DNA from: Chitinophagaceae bacterium
GTDB taxonomy: Bacteria > Bacteroidota > Bacteroidia > Chitinophagales > Chitinophagaceae
NCBI GenBank assembly: GCA_004028765.1
Contig: SAIX01000126.1
Coordinates: 1 to 60,110 of the forward strand
DNA: 60,110 nucleotides
Reading direction: 5' to 3'
Position numbers and translations under genes: made by a program. Positions 43,914 through 53,151 of this stretch are shown here, in pieces. The notes beneath the pieces were generated by a model. It ran no database searches and had not been told where the DNA came from. It saw nothing but the letters and a program-made list of their open reading frames with translations. Position 1 is the stretch's first letter, and each line of letters starts with the position of its first letter.

Positions 43914-44927
43914 TTATTTTTCCATAATCATTGCCATCTGATTTTTCAAGATTTTTTTCTGCTTTTCTACTTCCCCGTTGATCCAGGCAAATGTTTTCTC
44001 CAATCCTGCTTCAAGCGGAGCAGAGGGAGCCCAGCCAAGTTTTTCCTGTATTAATTTATTATCAGAGTTTCGCCCTCTTACGCCTGTATGCGGAACGGGT
44101 ATATTTTTGATTGAAATATTTTTCCCGGAGATCCTGATTATCGCTTCTGCCAGTTCATTTAAAGTCACCATTTCCTCAGACCCGATATTTACCGGACCAC
44201 TAAAATCAGCATTCATCAGCCTTTCCATTCCTTCAAGGCATTCATCAATATAAAGGAAAGATCTCGTTTGTTTGCCATCGCCCCATACTTCGATCATACT
44301 ATTATCATCCGCATAAGCCACTTTTCGGCATAAAGCCGCAGGGGCTTTTTCTTTCCCTCCATCCCAGGTTCCTTCCGGGCCAAAGATGTTATGAAACCTG
44401 GCAATTTTGACGTTAATACCATGATTCCGGCTGAAAGCCAGGTATAATCTCTCACTAAAAAGCTTCTCCCACCCATAATCACTGTCTGGATCCGCGGGAT
44501 AAGCCGAGCCTTCCGAACACTTCGGGTTTTGAGGGTCTACCTGGTTATAAGCAGGATAAATACAGGCTGATGAGGAATAAAATATTTTTTTAGATCTTGT
44601 ATGAACTACCTGTTGTAAAACATTCAGGTTAATCGTCGCCGAATTATGCATCACATTGGCATCGTTCTCCCCGGTAAAAATATATCCGGCCCCACCCATA
44701 TCTGCTGCCAGTTGATACACTTCATCAAATGGCATATCCAATACCTCGCGAACAACCTGCTGTTCGGTCAGGTCCCCAATAATAAATTCATCCGCCCCTG
44801 AAACAGCATATTCATGATTTTTAATATCTACCGCTCGTACCCAAGCCCCCTCAGATTTCAGTTTCTTGACCAGATGACCTCCGATAAAACCACCCGCCCC
44901 ACAAACCAAAACTTTCTTCATTCTCAT
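43914..44927 (-). CDS. NAD-dependent sugar epimerase, GDP-mannose 3,5-epimerase-like
   Basis: A 337-aa extended SDR enzyme acting on a nucleotide sugar. The cofactor loop is GAGGFIGGH (10-18). The catalytic residues lie in YSSSACIYP and DYGWEKLFSERLY (YxxxK). The segments DMGGAGYIFTGENDANVMHN, FHNIFGPEGTWDGGKEKAPAA and WGDGKQTRSFLYIDECLEG closely follow plant-type GDP-mannose 3,5-epimerase, so GDP-L-galactose or GDP-gulose is a plausible product; a related dTDP- or UDP-sugar epimerase is possible. ATG 44927 overlaps the upstream stop by 4 bases (ATGA). Confidence 0.85.
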   Translation of the reverse strand: MRMKKVLVCGAGGFIGGHLVKKLKSEGAWVRAVDIKNHEYAVSGADEFIIGDLTEQQVVREVLDMPFDEVYQLAADMGGAGYIFTGENDANVMHNSATINLNVLQQVVHTRSKKIFYSSSACIYPAYNQVDPQNPKCSEGSAYPADPDSDYGWEKLFSERLYLAFSRNHGINVKIARFHNIFGPEGTWDGGKEKAPAALCRKVAYADDNSMIEVWGDGKQTRSFLYIDECLEGMERLMNADFSGPVNIGSEEMVTLNELAEAIIRISGKNISIKNIPVPHTGVRGRNSDNKLIQEKLGWAPSAPLEAGLEKTFAWINGEVEKQKKILKNQMAMIMEK

Positions 44928-45694
44928 ATATGTCCCTTTTTATAAATGTAAAAATCAATAAATTCTTTGAAATTCAGCCAGATAAACTTGGGAACTATTT
45001 CTAAATATCTCCTATATAACCTTTTAGGCTCTACTAAAAGCCTGAAAAACCATTCCATTCCAATTTTTTGTATCCATTTAGGCGCTTGTTTCACTTGTCC
45101 AGTATGAAAATCAAATGCAGCTCCCACTGTTATAATATACCCCCCTGATAAATAATGGCAGAGCCTCTCAGCGAATTTTTCCTGCTTCGGAGTGCTGAGT
45201 CCTATCCACACTATATGAGCACCAGATCTTATTATTTGTTGCCCAAGCTGCTCCATTTCTGAATCAGTCATCTCCCGGAATGGCGGACTATAGGTACCTG
45301 CGATCTGGTGATTACCGAATTTTATTTGGCAGGCCTCAGCAAGTTGATCTGCTACACCAGGCTTTCCGCCGCAAAAAAAATGTTCAAGAGGCAGGTTTTT
45401 AGTGGCTGATATTGTTGCGGCGAAAAAATCCGGCCCATAGCACCGTTGAATTTTTTTTGCACCCTTCAATTTTGCCACCCATGTTACAGGCATTCCATCA
45501 GGAAGGTTCCAGTAAAAATTGTTCAATAGTTGTTTATACGTAATATCTTTGGCTGCTTCAACCAGCCCATGTGCGCTTGTTGCGCTGATTAGTTTAGGCT
45601 TTCGATTTTCAGGATCACTTTGAGACGAACAAATGGTTGCAACGGCTGAAACAATATTTTCACTGTATATAGAAACACCTAAAACCTTAGTCAT
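44924..45694 (-). CDS. WecG/TagA/CpsF family glycosyltransferase
   Basis: A 256-aa GT26 enzyme that adds a sugar (ManNAc or a related one in known members) to a lipid-linked acceptor. Motifs are NLPDGMPVTWVAKL (with the conserved Asp-Gly), HFFCGGKPGVADQL, IVWIGLSTPKQEKFA and GAAFDFHTGQVKQAPKWIQ. The C-terminal basic helix (GMEWFFRLLVEPKRLYRRY) is the usual membrane-binding appendage. It is translationally coupled to the epimerase gene by a 4-base overlap and lies 18 bases after the polymerase gene. Confidence 0.92.
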   Translation of the reverse strand: MTKVLGVSIYSENIVSAVATICSSQSDPENRKPKLISATSAHGLVEAAKDITYKQLLNNFYWNLPDGMPVTWVAKLKGAKKIQRCYGPDFFAATISATKNLPLEHFFCGGKPGVADQLAEACQIKFGNHQIAGTYSPPFREMTDSEMEQLGQQIIRSGAHIVWIGLSTPKQEKFAERLCHYLSGGYIITVGAAFDFHTGQVKQAPKWIQKIGMEWFFRLLVEPKRLYRRYLEIVPKFIWLNFKEFIDFYIYKKGHI

Positions 45695-45712
45695 ATTAGA
45701 TATAAATAACTT

Positions 45713-46987
45713 TCACTTTAAAGCCAGCCCGCTTTCATGTATCGGTTTATCTAAAAAAACTTCTTTTGAATAAGCCAGTCCGACAAATATCCAAAAAGGC
45801 ATTGCACCCATCGGACCTTCAAGATACACATCAAAACTGGAGTTAATCAAAAAAGCGACAATTGCCGTATAATAAATAAGATTTTCCGAAGATAGATCAG
45901 GTTTAAATAATTTTTTAACATTCAGGTATATCCAGTAAAGCCATATAAAAAAGATAATCACTCCAAACCTTGCCAGTACTGTCATATGAAAACTATGAGG
46001 TGAGCGGAGATTGCCATCCGGGTCGTTGGGAACATCATACACATCAGCCAGGCTCATTCCATATCCTTGTCCGAAAAAAAAATGAGGCCCCAGAAAAGTG
46101 TCATCAATTATTTTTGCCCACCAGGTAATTCGCCAGATTTTATTATCGCTTAAAGGCTTATTCGAACTATCATCGGAAACAAGACTTGTTACATTTTCTG
46201 ATAATTGATCAAGTCCGATTTTTCTTCCTTGAAAATTTGCATCTATTTTGGTACTTGTATAAAGAGGAATTGCAATCAAAAAAATAACCGGTGTCCATTT
46301 AAGATACCCGATTATCGTTTTCCGCAACTCTTTATTCTTGGTGAGTAAAAAGAAAATTAGCAAGCCGGATAAATAAGCCACCATTCCTGACCGGCTATAA
46401 GAGGAAATGATCAGAAACAAATAAGCAATAATAACCAAGGTTGCCCAATAATATTTGGATTGATATTGTATATTCCCATTCAGGATAAAAAGTGTACAAA
46501 TCAGTAATTGCACGCCCATATCACCAAATTTATACTCAAAAAGCCTATAATTAAAAACCTGAACTGCACCAAGTGATGGTATATAAGAAGACAAAAGAAA
46601 AAATAAGCAAACTACCAGCGGGAACCATTTGTATATTACCAGTAACCTCTTCATTAACAATGGCAATAAGTCACGCTGCAGAAAGATCAGGAAAATAAAA
46701 AGGCTATAATTAAAAACAAAGGAGTCCCTGATTACATCCATTACTGCATAGCCACTACGAATCCCTCGCACAATGTATATTAGGCCAAGTCCAAGAAAAA
46801 CAAGCACAAGAAACATACGCCGATCCCAGGCAAATTGAAAATCGCGAAAAGATTTAAAAAGTAACAGCAATCCGATCACTAATGTAATTTCTGCAAGGTA
46901 GCTATAAGCAATACCCTTATCGAAGTACGCATATAACGCATATACAACAGTAAAAAAGTTTATGTAAAACAATTTCAGTTTAGTCAT
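45713..46987 (-). CDS. O-antigen/exopolysaccharide polymerase (Wzy-like)
   Basis: A 424-aa polytopic membrane protein with about eleven helices and one large periplasmic loop (about 235-320). The loop and following segment, ITWWAKIIDDTFLGPHFFFGQGYGMS and then HSFHMTVLARFGVIIFFIW, follow the Wzy_C/O-antigen ligase pattern with the conserved His after a Gly-rich turn. Wzy and WaaL ligases share this fold; the presence of a flippase, Wzz and Wza in the same locus favours polymerase. Its ATG overlaps the upstream stop by 4 bases. Confidence 0.85.
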   Translation of the reverse strand: MTKLKLFYINFFTVVYALYAYFDKGIAYSYLAEITLVIGLLLLFKSFRDFQFAWDRRMFLVLVFLGLGLIYIVRGIRSGYAVMDVIRDSFVFNYSLFIFLIFLQRDLLPLLMKRLLVIYKWFPLVVCLFFLLSSYIPSLGAVQVFNYRLFEYKFGDMGVQLLICTLFILNGNIQYQSKYYWATLVIIAYLFLIISSYSRSGMVAYLSGLLIFFLLTKNKELRKTIIGYLKWTPVIFLIAIPLYTSTKIDANFQGRKIGLDQLSENVTSLVSDDSSNKPLSDNKIWRITWWAKIIDDTFLGPHFFFGQGYGMSLADVYDVPNDPDGNLRSPHSFHMTVLARFGVIIFFIWLYWIYLNVKKLFKPDLSSENLIYYTAIVAFLINSSFDVYLEGPMGAMPFWIFVGLAYSKEVFLDKPIHESGLALK

Positions 46988-47817
46988 ATTGCAACTGCTA
47001 TCCCGTTAGGGGTGGCCCAAGCAGAGTTAACCGCTTTTCTGTAATATACCCGGTGGGGTTTATTATAAAGTTCGCAAAGATGTGCGGAAAGGCTATCAGC
47101 ACAATGTATAAAATCATTTTCAAGGATCAGTGTTATCAGATCGTCAAAAGATGAAATATTATAAATATTCCCGTCATAATCTTTCATTTCATCTGCCAAT
47201 CCGGCAACAGTGATTTTTTGTACCTCACCCTGATTTGTTGTCTTGATTTTATTTACCAATGACAACGGTAAGCGCTTTTCTTTTTTCCTTGACCCAGGCA
47301 GTATTAGTATTTTTTTACCCGATTGGCTGTTTTTTATTGAAGAAGGCCCCAATTCTTTACCCCAAAAATCTGCGTATGCTTTATAAATATTCTGGATCCC
47401 GTTATGTACAAAATGCGCTTTAGTTGCCATAAGCAGGTTAAACAACCGTGCTCTTTTTTTTTGTTCAAGCCAAATATTGCCAAGGTATGCACTATATTCA
47501 TTTAAATACTTCCTGACATTCGTTACTTCTTTTAGACTCGCCCCAGATAAAAAAAAACGATTAGTGAATATAGATAAGATATGATGCCTGATCCCAAAAT
47601 CAATAAAATCAACTTCTGGCAGCTGCAGGTTATGCGAGTGTGCCTTTATTGCTTCATATAGAGGGTGCAAATGTGCTGATGCGATGATTTTATCATAAAA
47701 ACTATTTTCATTACGGTTTTGATAGGAAGATATCAATACAACAAAATCACCATACGACCTTAATAACAGCAACGAACGCCTACCTTTCACTTTGTCTAAA
47801 TTGTTGTATGTGGCCAT
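46984..47817 (-). CDS. GT9-like glycosyltransferase (GT-B fold, divergent)
   Basis: A 277-aa protein with no confident family. LLLLRSYGDFVVLISS near the N-terminus resembles the opening strand and loop of heptosyltransferases (GT9). The C-terminal half has KKILILPGSRKKEKRLP and ILENDFIHCADSLSAHLCELY, like the GT9 donor site (IxxDSxxxHLA). The middle is shorter than in normal GT9 enzymes of about 340 aa. It starts at ATG 47817, overlapping the flippase gene by 38 bases; a GTG at 47790 would shorten this. Its place between flippase and polymerase supports a role in repeat-unit assembly. Confidence 0.62.
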   Translation of the reverse strand: MATYNNLDKVKGRRSLLLLRSYGDFVVLISSYQNRNENSFYDKIIASAHLHPLYEAIKAHSHNLQLPEVDFIDFGIRHHILSIFTNRFFLSGASLKEVTNVRKYLNEYSAYLGNIWLEQKKRARLFNLLMATKAHFVHNGIQNIYKAYADFWGKELGPSSIKNSQSGKKILILPGSRKKEKRLPLSLVNKIKTTNQGEVQKITVAGLADEMKDYDGNIYNISSFDDLITLILENDFIHCADSLSAHLCELYNKPHRVYYRKAVNSAWATPNGIAVAI

Positions 47818-49069
47818 TAATTTTAGATAACAAATAAACCGGGTTATAAAAGCAATTTGTCAGTAAAAAAGCTGCTAATGATCCAATTACTGCACCTTTA
47901 ATTCCAAAATATGGTACAAGCAAATAAGTAAATAAAAGACCACAGATACCTTGTACAATACCAACGATAGCTGGTGCACGATTATATTTAAGCGCGGACA
48001 AGAATACGGTGGGCACATGCTCTATCAGTAATAGAGCAACAAAAACGGAATACCATACAAAAAGTCCGGAAATTTCTATATCGTTAAACTGACTCCATTT
48101 ATAAAAAAAAGGTTTACCGAAAGCCAGAATTACACAAAAAACAATGATCACCATGATACTTACTCGAACAGTAAGTTTTATAAAAAGATCTTTCAGATAA
48201 ATCCAGTTTTCATCAGCCTGAAGCCTCAATAAAGATGGGAACATAATTATTGTAAAATTGGCAAGTCCCAGTCGGATGACATCATAGAACCGAATTACCA
48301 GTAAGTATTTGGTCACACTTATTTTATCTGCAATATTACCCAGAAGTATGATTTGTGCATTATATACCAATACTGATGCAAATGTGTGTTGAAAATACCA
48401 AAAGGAATATTTAATGTTATCGAATACAGCAGAAATACTGAATGTTTTTATAGATATCTCAAAATCAAAAGATTTTTTTGCAAAAAAAAACATAATTGAG
48501 ATGTATAAAAAATTGATTGCTGTAGTAGCTAATAGTAAAAAAAGAACAGATGCAAACTTTGTTGTGTACCAAAGCGCAAAAAACTCAAGTACTGTTTTTA
48601 TTATTTTAATACTTCTGCCTAAATAAATTTTATTGGTTGATTGAATAATTGCATCAAAAAAAATTGCAAGGATATTTTGTATTACGATAGTACCTGTTAC
48701 TATTGCTATCGGTAAAACTGCCTGCTCAACATGGCCTATTCCCGAAATATAAACTGCAAAATATGCAGGGATGGATATTATAAAAAGAAAACAATAAAAA
48801 ACCAGGATACTATTAATAGCTTCTCTTGCTTCACCTGGGGAGTGAACGATCTTTCTTAAAAGTCCAATCGATAATCCGAAATCAAATATTGCTGAGAAAG
48901 CAATTACATTTAAAATGATTCCATAACTGCTGAACCGGTCACTGCCAAGTGCATTCAAAAGTATAGGAGTAATAATAATAATGGAAAGTGCCGTACAGCC
49001 TTGTGACAAAAAGCTGACTGCCAGATTAGATATATATTGACCGTACTTAGTAAAAAAGGGCTTACTCAA
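47780..49069 (-). CDS. Polysaccharide flippase (Wzx-like, MATE/MVF type)
   Basis: A 429-aa protein with about twelve predicted helices. It begins ISNLAVSFLSQGCTALSIIIITP and has the usual central basic loop and C-terminal GAVIGSLAAFLLTNCFYNPVYLL. This is the polysaccharide biosynthesis protein family that moves undecaprenyl-linked repeat units across the inner membrane. The only in-frame start is TTG 49069; no ATG lies near the N-terminus. It overlaps the following GT9-like gene by 38 bases. Confidence 0.88.
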   Translation of the reverse strand: MSKPFFTKYGQYISNLAVSFLSQGCTALSIIIITPILLNALGSDRFSSYGIILNVIAFSAIFDFGLSIGLLRKIVHSPGEAREAINSILVFYCFLFIISIPAYFAVYISGIGHVEQAVLPIAIVTGTIVIQNILAIFFDAIIQSTNKIYLGRSIKIIKTVLEFFALWYTTKFASVLFLLLATTAINFLYISIMFFFAKKSFDFEISIKTFSISAVFDNIKYSFWYFQHTFASVLVYNAQIILLGNIADKISVTKYLLVIRFYDVIRLGLANFTIIMFPSLLRLQADENWIYLKDLFIKLTVRVSIMVIIVFCVILAFGKPFFYKWSQFNDIEISGLFVWYSVFVALLLIEHVPTVFLSALKYNRAPAIVGIVQGICGLLFTYLLVPYFGIKGAVIGSLAAFLLTNCFYNPVYLLSKINGHIQQFRQSER

Positions 49070-49085
49070 ATCTTTTGCTTTTCAT

Positions 49086-49820
49086 TTATGTAAACCTGCA
49101 AACCAGCCAATTCTTTATAAATAAAATCTTCAGCATAATCCTTCTTTTCCACAATATCACTCCTTCATGTCCAATTGTACTACTGGCATCCCAGTGTGAA
49201 ATTATTTCGGGGGTAACCCCTCCTATGCGCAATTCATTTCTTTTAAAAAAGCGTTTGTATTGGTCTACAGCGTAAGAGATTTTACCAGTCCGTTTTAAGA
49301 GCAGCTGTGCGGCTTTTTTATTCAGTGAATACCCATAAGCACCATAAACAGTTTTTATATATGGTTCACCAATTAAATAACCGTTTACTTTTTTTTGAAT
49401 GGTTGAACGATGTAGCTGCATATTGCCTGACCATGCCCCCCAGAAAAAAATATCGTATGAAGCGCTCTCACTAAAGAAATTCTCCAGTACTGATAAGTTT
49501 GCAATTCTGCTGTCGGATTCCAAAATCAAATAATTTTCATGAGGATCAGATGAGCGGATACAAATTTCTTTCCATATTTTCCTATTGGTGAGTAACACCC
49601 CTATTTCTCCCCGATTTAAAGCCGTTCCAGATCTCTTTCTACTCTGTACAATCAGTTTTTCTAAAAAAGGAACGTGTATGTCTCCGGGATAAATTGCCCG
49701 CATTATCTCAATACCAGGAACTTGATGTCTAAGGAAAGATACGTTTTCAGTACGATCATGTTCTTTATCAGATGTTATAATAAACCCTTTTATCCTATAC
49801 TTATCTGATAAAAATTCCAA
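49086..49820 (-). CDS. Glycosyltransferase family 25 protein
   Basis: A 244-aa LPS-type GT25 enzyme. The N-terminal strand IKGFIITSDKEHDRTENVSFL corresponds to the start of the GT25 fold. The central GEIGVLLTNRKIWKEI and NYLILESDSRI supply the GT25 core, with ESD in place of the usual EDD. A later segment, GAYGYSLNKKAAQLLL, is also typical. The start is TTG 49820 because no ATG exists before the first conserved strand. It lies between a Wzi-like gene and the flippase gene. The donor and acceptor sugars are unknown. Confidence 0.82.
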   Translation of the reverse strand: MEFLSDKYRIKGFIITSDKEHDRTENVSFLRHQVPGIEIMRAIYPGDIHVPFLEKLIVQSRKRSGTALNRGEIGVLLTNRKIWKEICIRSSDPHENYLILESDSRIANLSVLENFFSESASYDIFFWGAWSGNMQLHRSTIQKKVNGYLIGEPYIKTVYGAYGYSLNKKAAQLLLKRTGKISYAVDQYKRFFKRNELRIGGVTPEIISHWDASSTIGHEGVILWKRRIMLKILFIKNWLVCRFT

Positions 49821-49843
49821 ATTACTTCTATTTAAAAATCAGG

Positions 49844-51538
49844 TTATTTTTTTAAAAAATAGCCAATACTTAAAGCGAGGTGCAAATTCATTTTATCAGA
49901 AAGTGCCGAAGGGCCATACAAAGTGCCATCTGCTTTTACCCATCTGTAATTCAAAGCAGAAACACGGCTGATTCTCCCGCTAAATATGAATGGGCCATTT
50001 CGATACATTCCATGAAGACCATAAGTAAGGTCAACCCAATGCATACTTGAACTACCAGCACCTATAACTCCGGAAATATGAGAATAATAATAAAAATCTT
50101 CATTATGAATCACTCGTTCAAAATGGGTACCCAATTTCCATTTGGGCGTGTGCCAGGTTATCGAAATATTCTGACTGTTTGAACCTGGGCCAATGCCTGC
50201 ACCTAATAGCTGTCCATCGTGGGTATATCCCTGTCTTATGGACGGGTTTGTGTACCAGCTATTTGTTTTCGGGATACTAAAAGGATTATCCTGGCCAAAT
50301 ATCAACCGAGGGTCCGGAAGTTGTAAATGCGCTATTTCCATGGATAATTCTATAAACTGATGCGGTTTCCGGATAAAGGAAAAAATTTTACGTATTCCAG
50401 CTACGTAAGCAATAGGTACAGTGTCCCCAAATACATTGAAAAAATTTGCGGCTTTATCTCCTCGTCCAACTTCGGCATATAATTCTGCACCGTCTTCCGG
50501 CATTTTATAACGGAAAAATATCGATCCTAAAGAAGCTGCATATTTATTAGGTTGATTAACTGAATAAAGATAAGACGGGAAAGGCTTCCCGGTACTATCC
50601 GTTTTCTGAAAATAAAAATAATTAGAAAAAGCAGCGCCGATAAACAATCCTGGTATCCATTTGGGTTGGAGAGAAAACATAAAAGCAAATATCCCACGGT
50701 TTGTTTCGCTGATTTTAGGAACATAAGCGCCGGGCCAGAATTGTGCGAACTGCCTTACGTTTTCAACCGGTTCAATTCCTGAGGAGTCCAATTTTCCTAA
50801 TATAGCCTGCGCTTCAATTAATCCTATTTTTGTTTTTATGGGCTTGGTAGTCCGAATATCTGCATGCAAAAATCCAGGGGCATTATTACCCATAATTAAG
50901 GTATTGTAAAACCCGGGACCCCAACGCAAATTTTCCGTAGAAATACCAATTGCCCAGTAATTATTTTCAAAACGTAAATAAGATTGCCCTCCAAAAAAAC
51001 GGGAGATGGATTTCGTACCAAAGCGGGAAGGCAGGTCAATCACATTAATGTTCATAAAATAATACCGCGAGAAGAAATTAGCGTCATTAAAAGCAGATGA
51101 TATTACAGCCTGCTGCTGATTTTGAGCAAAAATATATTCAGGTTGCAATTTCATCCGTATCCGCCACCAGCGAAATTCAGCACCAATAGTTATTCTTGTT
51201 TGCCATCCAGTGGCTGGGAAAAAACTTTCATTGTTATATCCATAAGCAAGAGAATCATTGTAATAATTACTTACAATAATTTTTTTCAACTCAAAAACAG
51301 GCTTTTTATGAAAATCAGTTGCTGCGGTTATTTGAAAAGGTTGCAATAAAAATGAAAAATCTTTTGACACTGTTTGTTTATCAGGCTTTATCTGCTTAAT
51401 CTGTTCTATCCGCAATGAGTCTGCCAAGTCAATTTCCTGCAATAAACCATTTTGCTGGGAATATACTGAGTTGACAAATCCAACAGACAGCAAGCAGAAA
51501 AAACAAAAAAAATGATATTGAACTATTTTTTTTACCAC
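49844..51538 (-). CDS. Capsule assembly Wzi family protein, tandem copy 1
   Basis: An outer-membrane beta-barrel of about 564 aa. GTG 51538 gives a proper signal peptide (VKKIVQYHFFCFFCLLSVGF, ending near YSQQ). The longer frame from ATG 51595 adds 19 residues that overlap the upstream gene and spoil the signal peptide. The core motif WGPGFYNTLIMGNNAPGFLH matches Wzi, the lectin-like protein that holds capsule at the cell surface. Strands run to the C-terminus (ALSIGYFLKK). It overlaps the previous Wzi gene by 7 bases, and the two are similar along their length. Confidence 0.85.
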   Translation of the reverse strand: MVKKIVQYHFFCFFCLLSVGFVNSVYSQQNGLLQEIDLADSLRIEQIKQIKPDKQTVSKDFSFLLQPFQITAATDFHKKPVFELKKIIVSNYYNDSLAYGYNNESFFPATGWQTRITIGAEFRWWRIRMKLQPEYIFAQNQQQAVISSAFNDANFFSRYYFMNINVIDLPSRFGTKSISRFFGGQSYLRFENNYWAIGISTENLRWGPGFYNTLIMGNNAPGFLHADIRTTKPIKTKIGLIEAQAILGKLDSSGIEPVENVRQFAQFWPGAYVPKISETNRGIFAFMFSLQPKWIPGLFIGAAFSNYFYFQKTDSTGKPFPSYLYSVNQPNKYAASLGSIFFRYKMPEDGAELYAEVGRGDKAANFFNVFGDTVPIAYVAGIRKIFSFIRKPHQFIELSMEIAHLQLPDPRLIFGQDNPFSIPKTNSWYTNPSIRQGYTHDGQLLGAGIGPGSNSQNISITWHTPKWKLGTHFERVIHNEDFYYYSHISGVIGAGSSSMHWVDLTYGLHGMYRNGPFIFSGRISRVSALNYRWVKADGTLYGPSALSDKMNLHLALSIGYFLKK

Positions 51539-53139
51539 AAGTAAATTAAGTGAATTGAGGAGTAAAAATTTGTTTTTGAATTCCCTTCTACCCATGCATA
51601 ATTACTGGAGTTCACCAATTGTGCATCCATGTTGAGCATTAAACGGCTAATTTGTTTCCGATACAATACTCCAACCGAAAAATCTGTCCAGGCGAATGGA
51701 CGCAACAATAAGTTTCCCAATGTTCCAGCCAATGCTTTTGGGTCATTCTGAATCCGCTGGATAGTTATGCCGATTTTATTCATACCTTCTAACCTGCTAA
51801 CGGTAATCGTTTGTACATTGTTCCCTTCACCACTTCCGGCTCCCAATATTTGTTTTTCATTGGTCATCCCTTGCAAAACACTGCCATGCAGGTACCAATT
51901 TCCAGCATTTCGAACAACATAATTTACACTTTGTGCCATCTGGGTAAGCTCTCCGTTAATTTCTAACCATCTATTCTTTTTATGGAGGGGAATCAAAGTT
52001 TTACCTCCTACGATATACGCAGATGAATGCGTAGGATCGATAATAAAATCCCTTGTATTGTAACTGTGATCATTATACCCATATTCAAAATAGAATTCTG
52101 TATGGGATTTCGGAAATACCCAACGTAAAAAAAGGCTTAACTGTTGATCTCTAGGAATTGTATCCTCGGCAGTGCCGCCAACATCTTTTTTAAAAAGTCC
52201 GCTGAATACTGGGAGATATTTTTTGAAAAACCCTTGACCTTGTTTTACTAAATCTGTATGATAAATCTGAAACGCCCTCGTAAATCCTATAGTAAAATTT
52301 TTAAAAAATGAAGGTTGATAAGAAAGCACCATAGCATTAAGATAACGCCAATCATCTGTCAAAGTAGCCGGTTTAAGATGAAAATTTTCATATAGTCTTC
52401 CATCAGCAGAATCTTCATTTAATTTACCACCGACTACCTGAAATTCAAAATTACCGATCGGTGTCAGAATTGGTTTATTACTATTGATAGTTAAGTGTGC
52501 AAAACCGGGTGCATTATTAGATAATAACAAAGCACTATATTGCCCCGGCCCCCACCATAAATTTGATGAAGAAGCACCAACACTAACCGGACCGATATTA
52601 AATTTCAAGAAAGATTGCCCTGCAAACACTTTCGTAAACACACCATTTGTTTTGGCACCATACGAATTACTGAAAGGAAATTGCGGGTTACCTGCATATA
52701 CAAATTGAGGTTGAAAACGTATATCAAGCCATTTAGAAGTATACGCAACACCTACACTTAACTCTGTTTGCAGGCCTTTCGCCGGTATCATTCCTTCGTC
52801 ATTCCAACCATAAGGGGTAGTTGAATTGAATTTTATTTTTATAGAAGCCGGCAGCAATCCGAAATACGAAGATTCCCTCAGTGTCGGCAAAATTTGTTTA
52901 CCGAATATGAGAGATTGCAATAATTCTAAACTGTCTTTATCCTTATTTTTTCCCAGGGTATACTCTCTGGAAAAAAATAAGGGTTTTATCGTAAAAGAAA
53001 TTGAGGAATCATACACCCCCATTAATTGCCTGCTTCTTAGCCATCCATCCAGTTCAAGGTCTCCAACAGGTAATACCTGACCTATTATAAGTGTCCCCTT
53101 AAAAACAAGCAATAGTATGAATAAAAGTGTTTTTTTCAC
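51532..53139 (-). CDS. Capsule assembly Wzi family protein, tandem copy 2
   Basis: A 535-aa outer-membrane beta-barrel of the Wzi family. The signal peptide is KKTLLFILLLVFKGTLIIGQ and the core motif is WWGPGQYSALLLSNNAPGFAH. It shares with the next gene the order of SFLKFN/SYLRFE, NAPGF, N/TKPI and GKL segments, so the two arose by duplication but have diverged widely. The start codon is GTG 53139. It lies 12 bases after the GT2 gene, in the middle of the polysaccharide operon. Confidence 0.86.
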   Translation of the reverse strand: MKKTLLFILLLVFKGTLIIGQVLPVGDLELDGWLRSRQLMGVYDSSISFTIKPLFFSREYTLGKNKDKDSLELLQSLIFGKQILPTLRESSYFGLLPASIKIKFNSTTPYGWNDEGMIPAKGLQTELSVGVAYTSKWLDIRFQPQFVYAGNPQFPFSNSYGAKTNGVFTKVFAGQSFLKFNIGPVSVGASSSNLWWGPGQYSALLLSNNAPGFAHLTINSNKPILTPIGNFEFQVVGGKLNEDSADGRLYENFHLKPATLTDDWRYLNAMVLSYQPSFFKNFTIGFTRAFQIYHTDLVKQGQGFFKKYLPVFSGLFKKDVGGTAEDTIPRDQQLSLFLRWVFPKSHTEFYFEYGYNDHSYNTRDFIIDPTHSSAYIVGGKTLIPLHKKNRWLEINGELTQMAQSVNYVVRNAGNWYLHGSVLQGMTNEKQILGAGSGEGNNVQTITVSRLEGMNKIGITIQRIQNDPKALAGTLGNLLLRPFAWTDFSVGVLYRKQISRLMLNMDAQLVNSSNYAWVEGNSKTNFYSSIHLIYLW

Positions 53140-53151
53140 TGGTCAGACTAA

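Noticed and set aside
51539..51595. ATG 51595 as start of the first Wzi gene
   Set aside because: It adds residues before the signal peptide and a 64-base overlap with the upstream gene; GTG 51538 gives a clean signal peptide.
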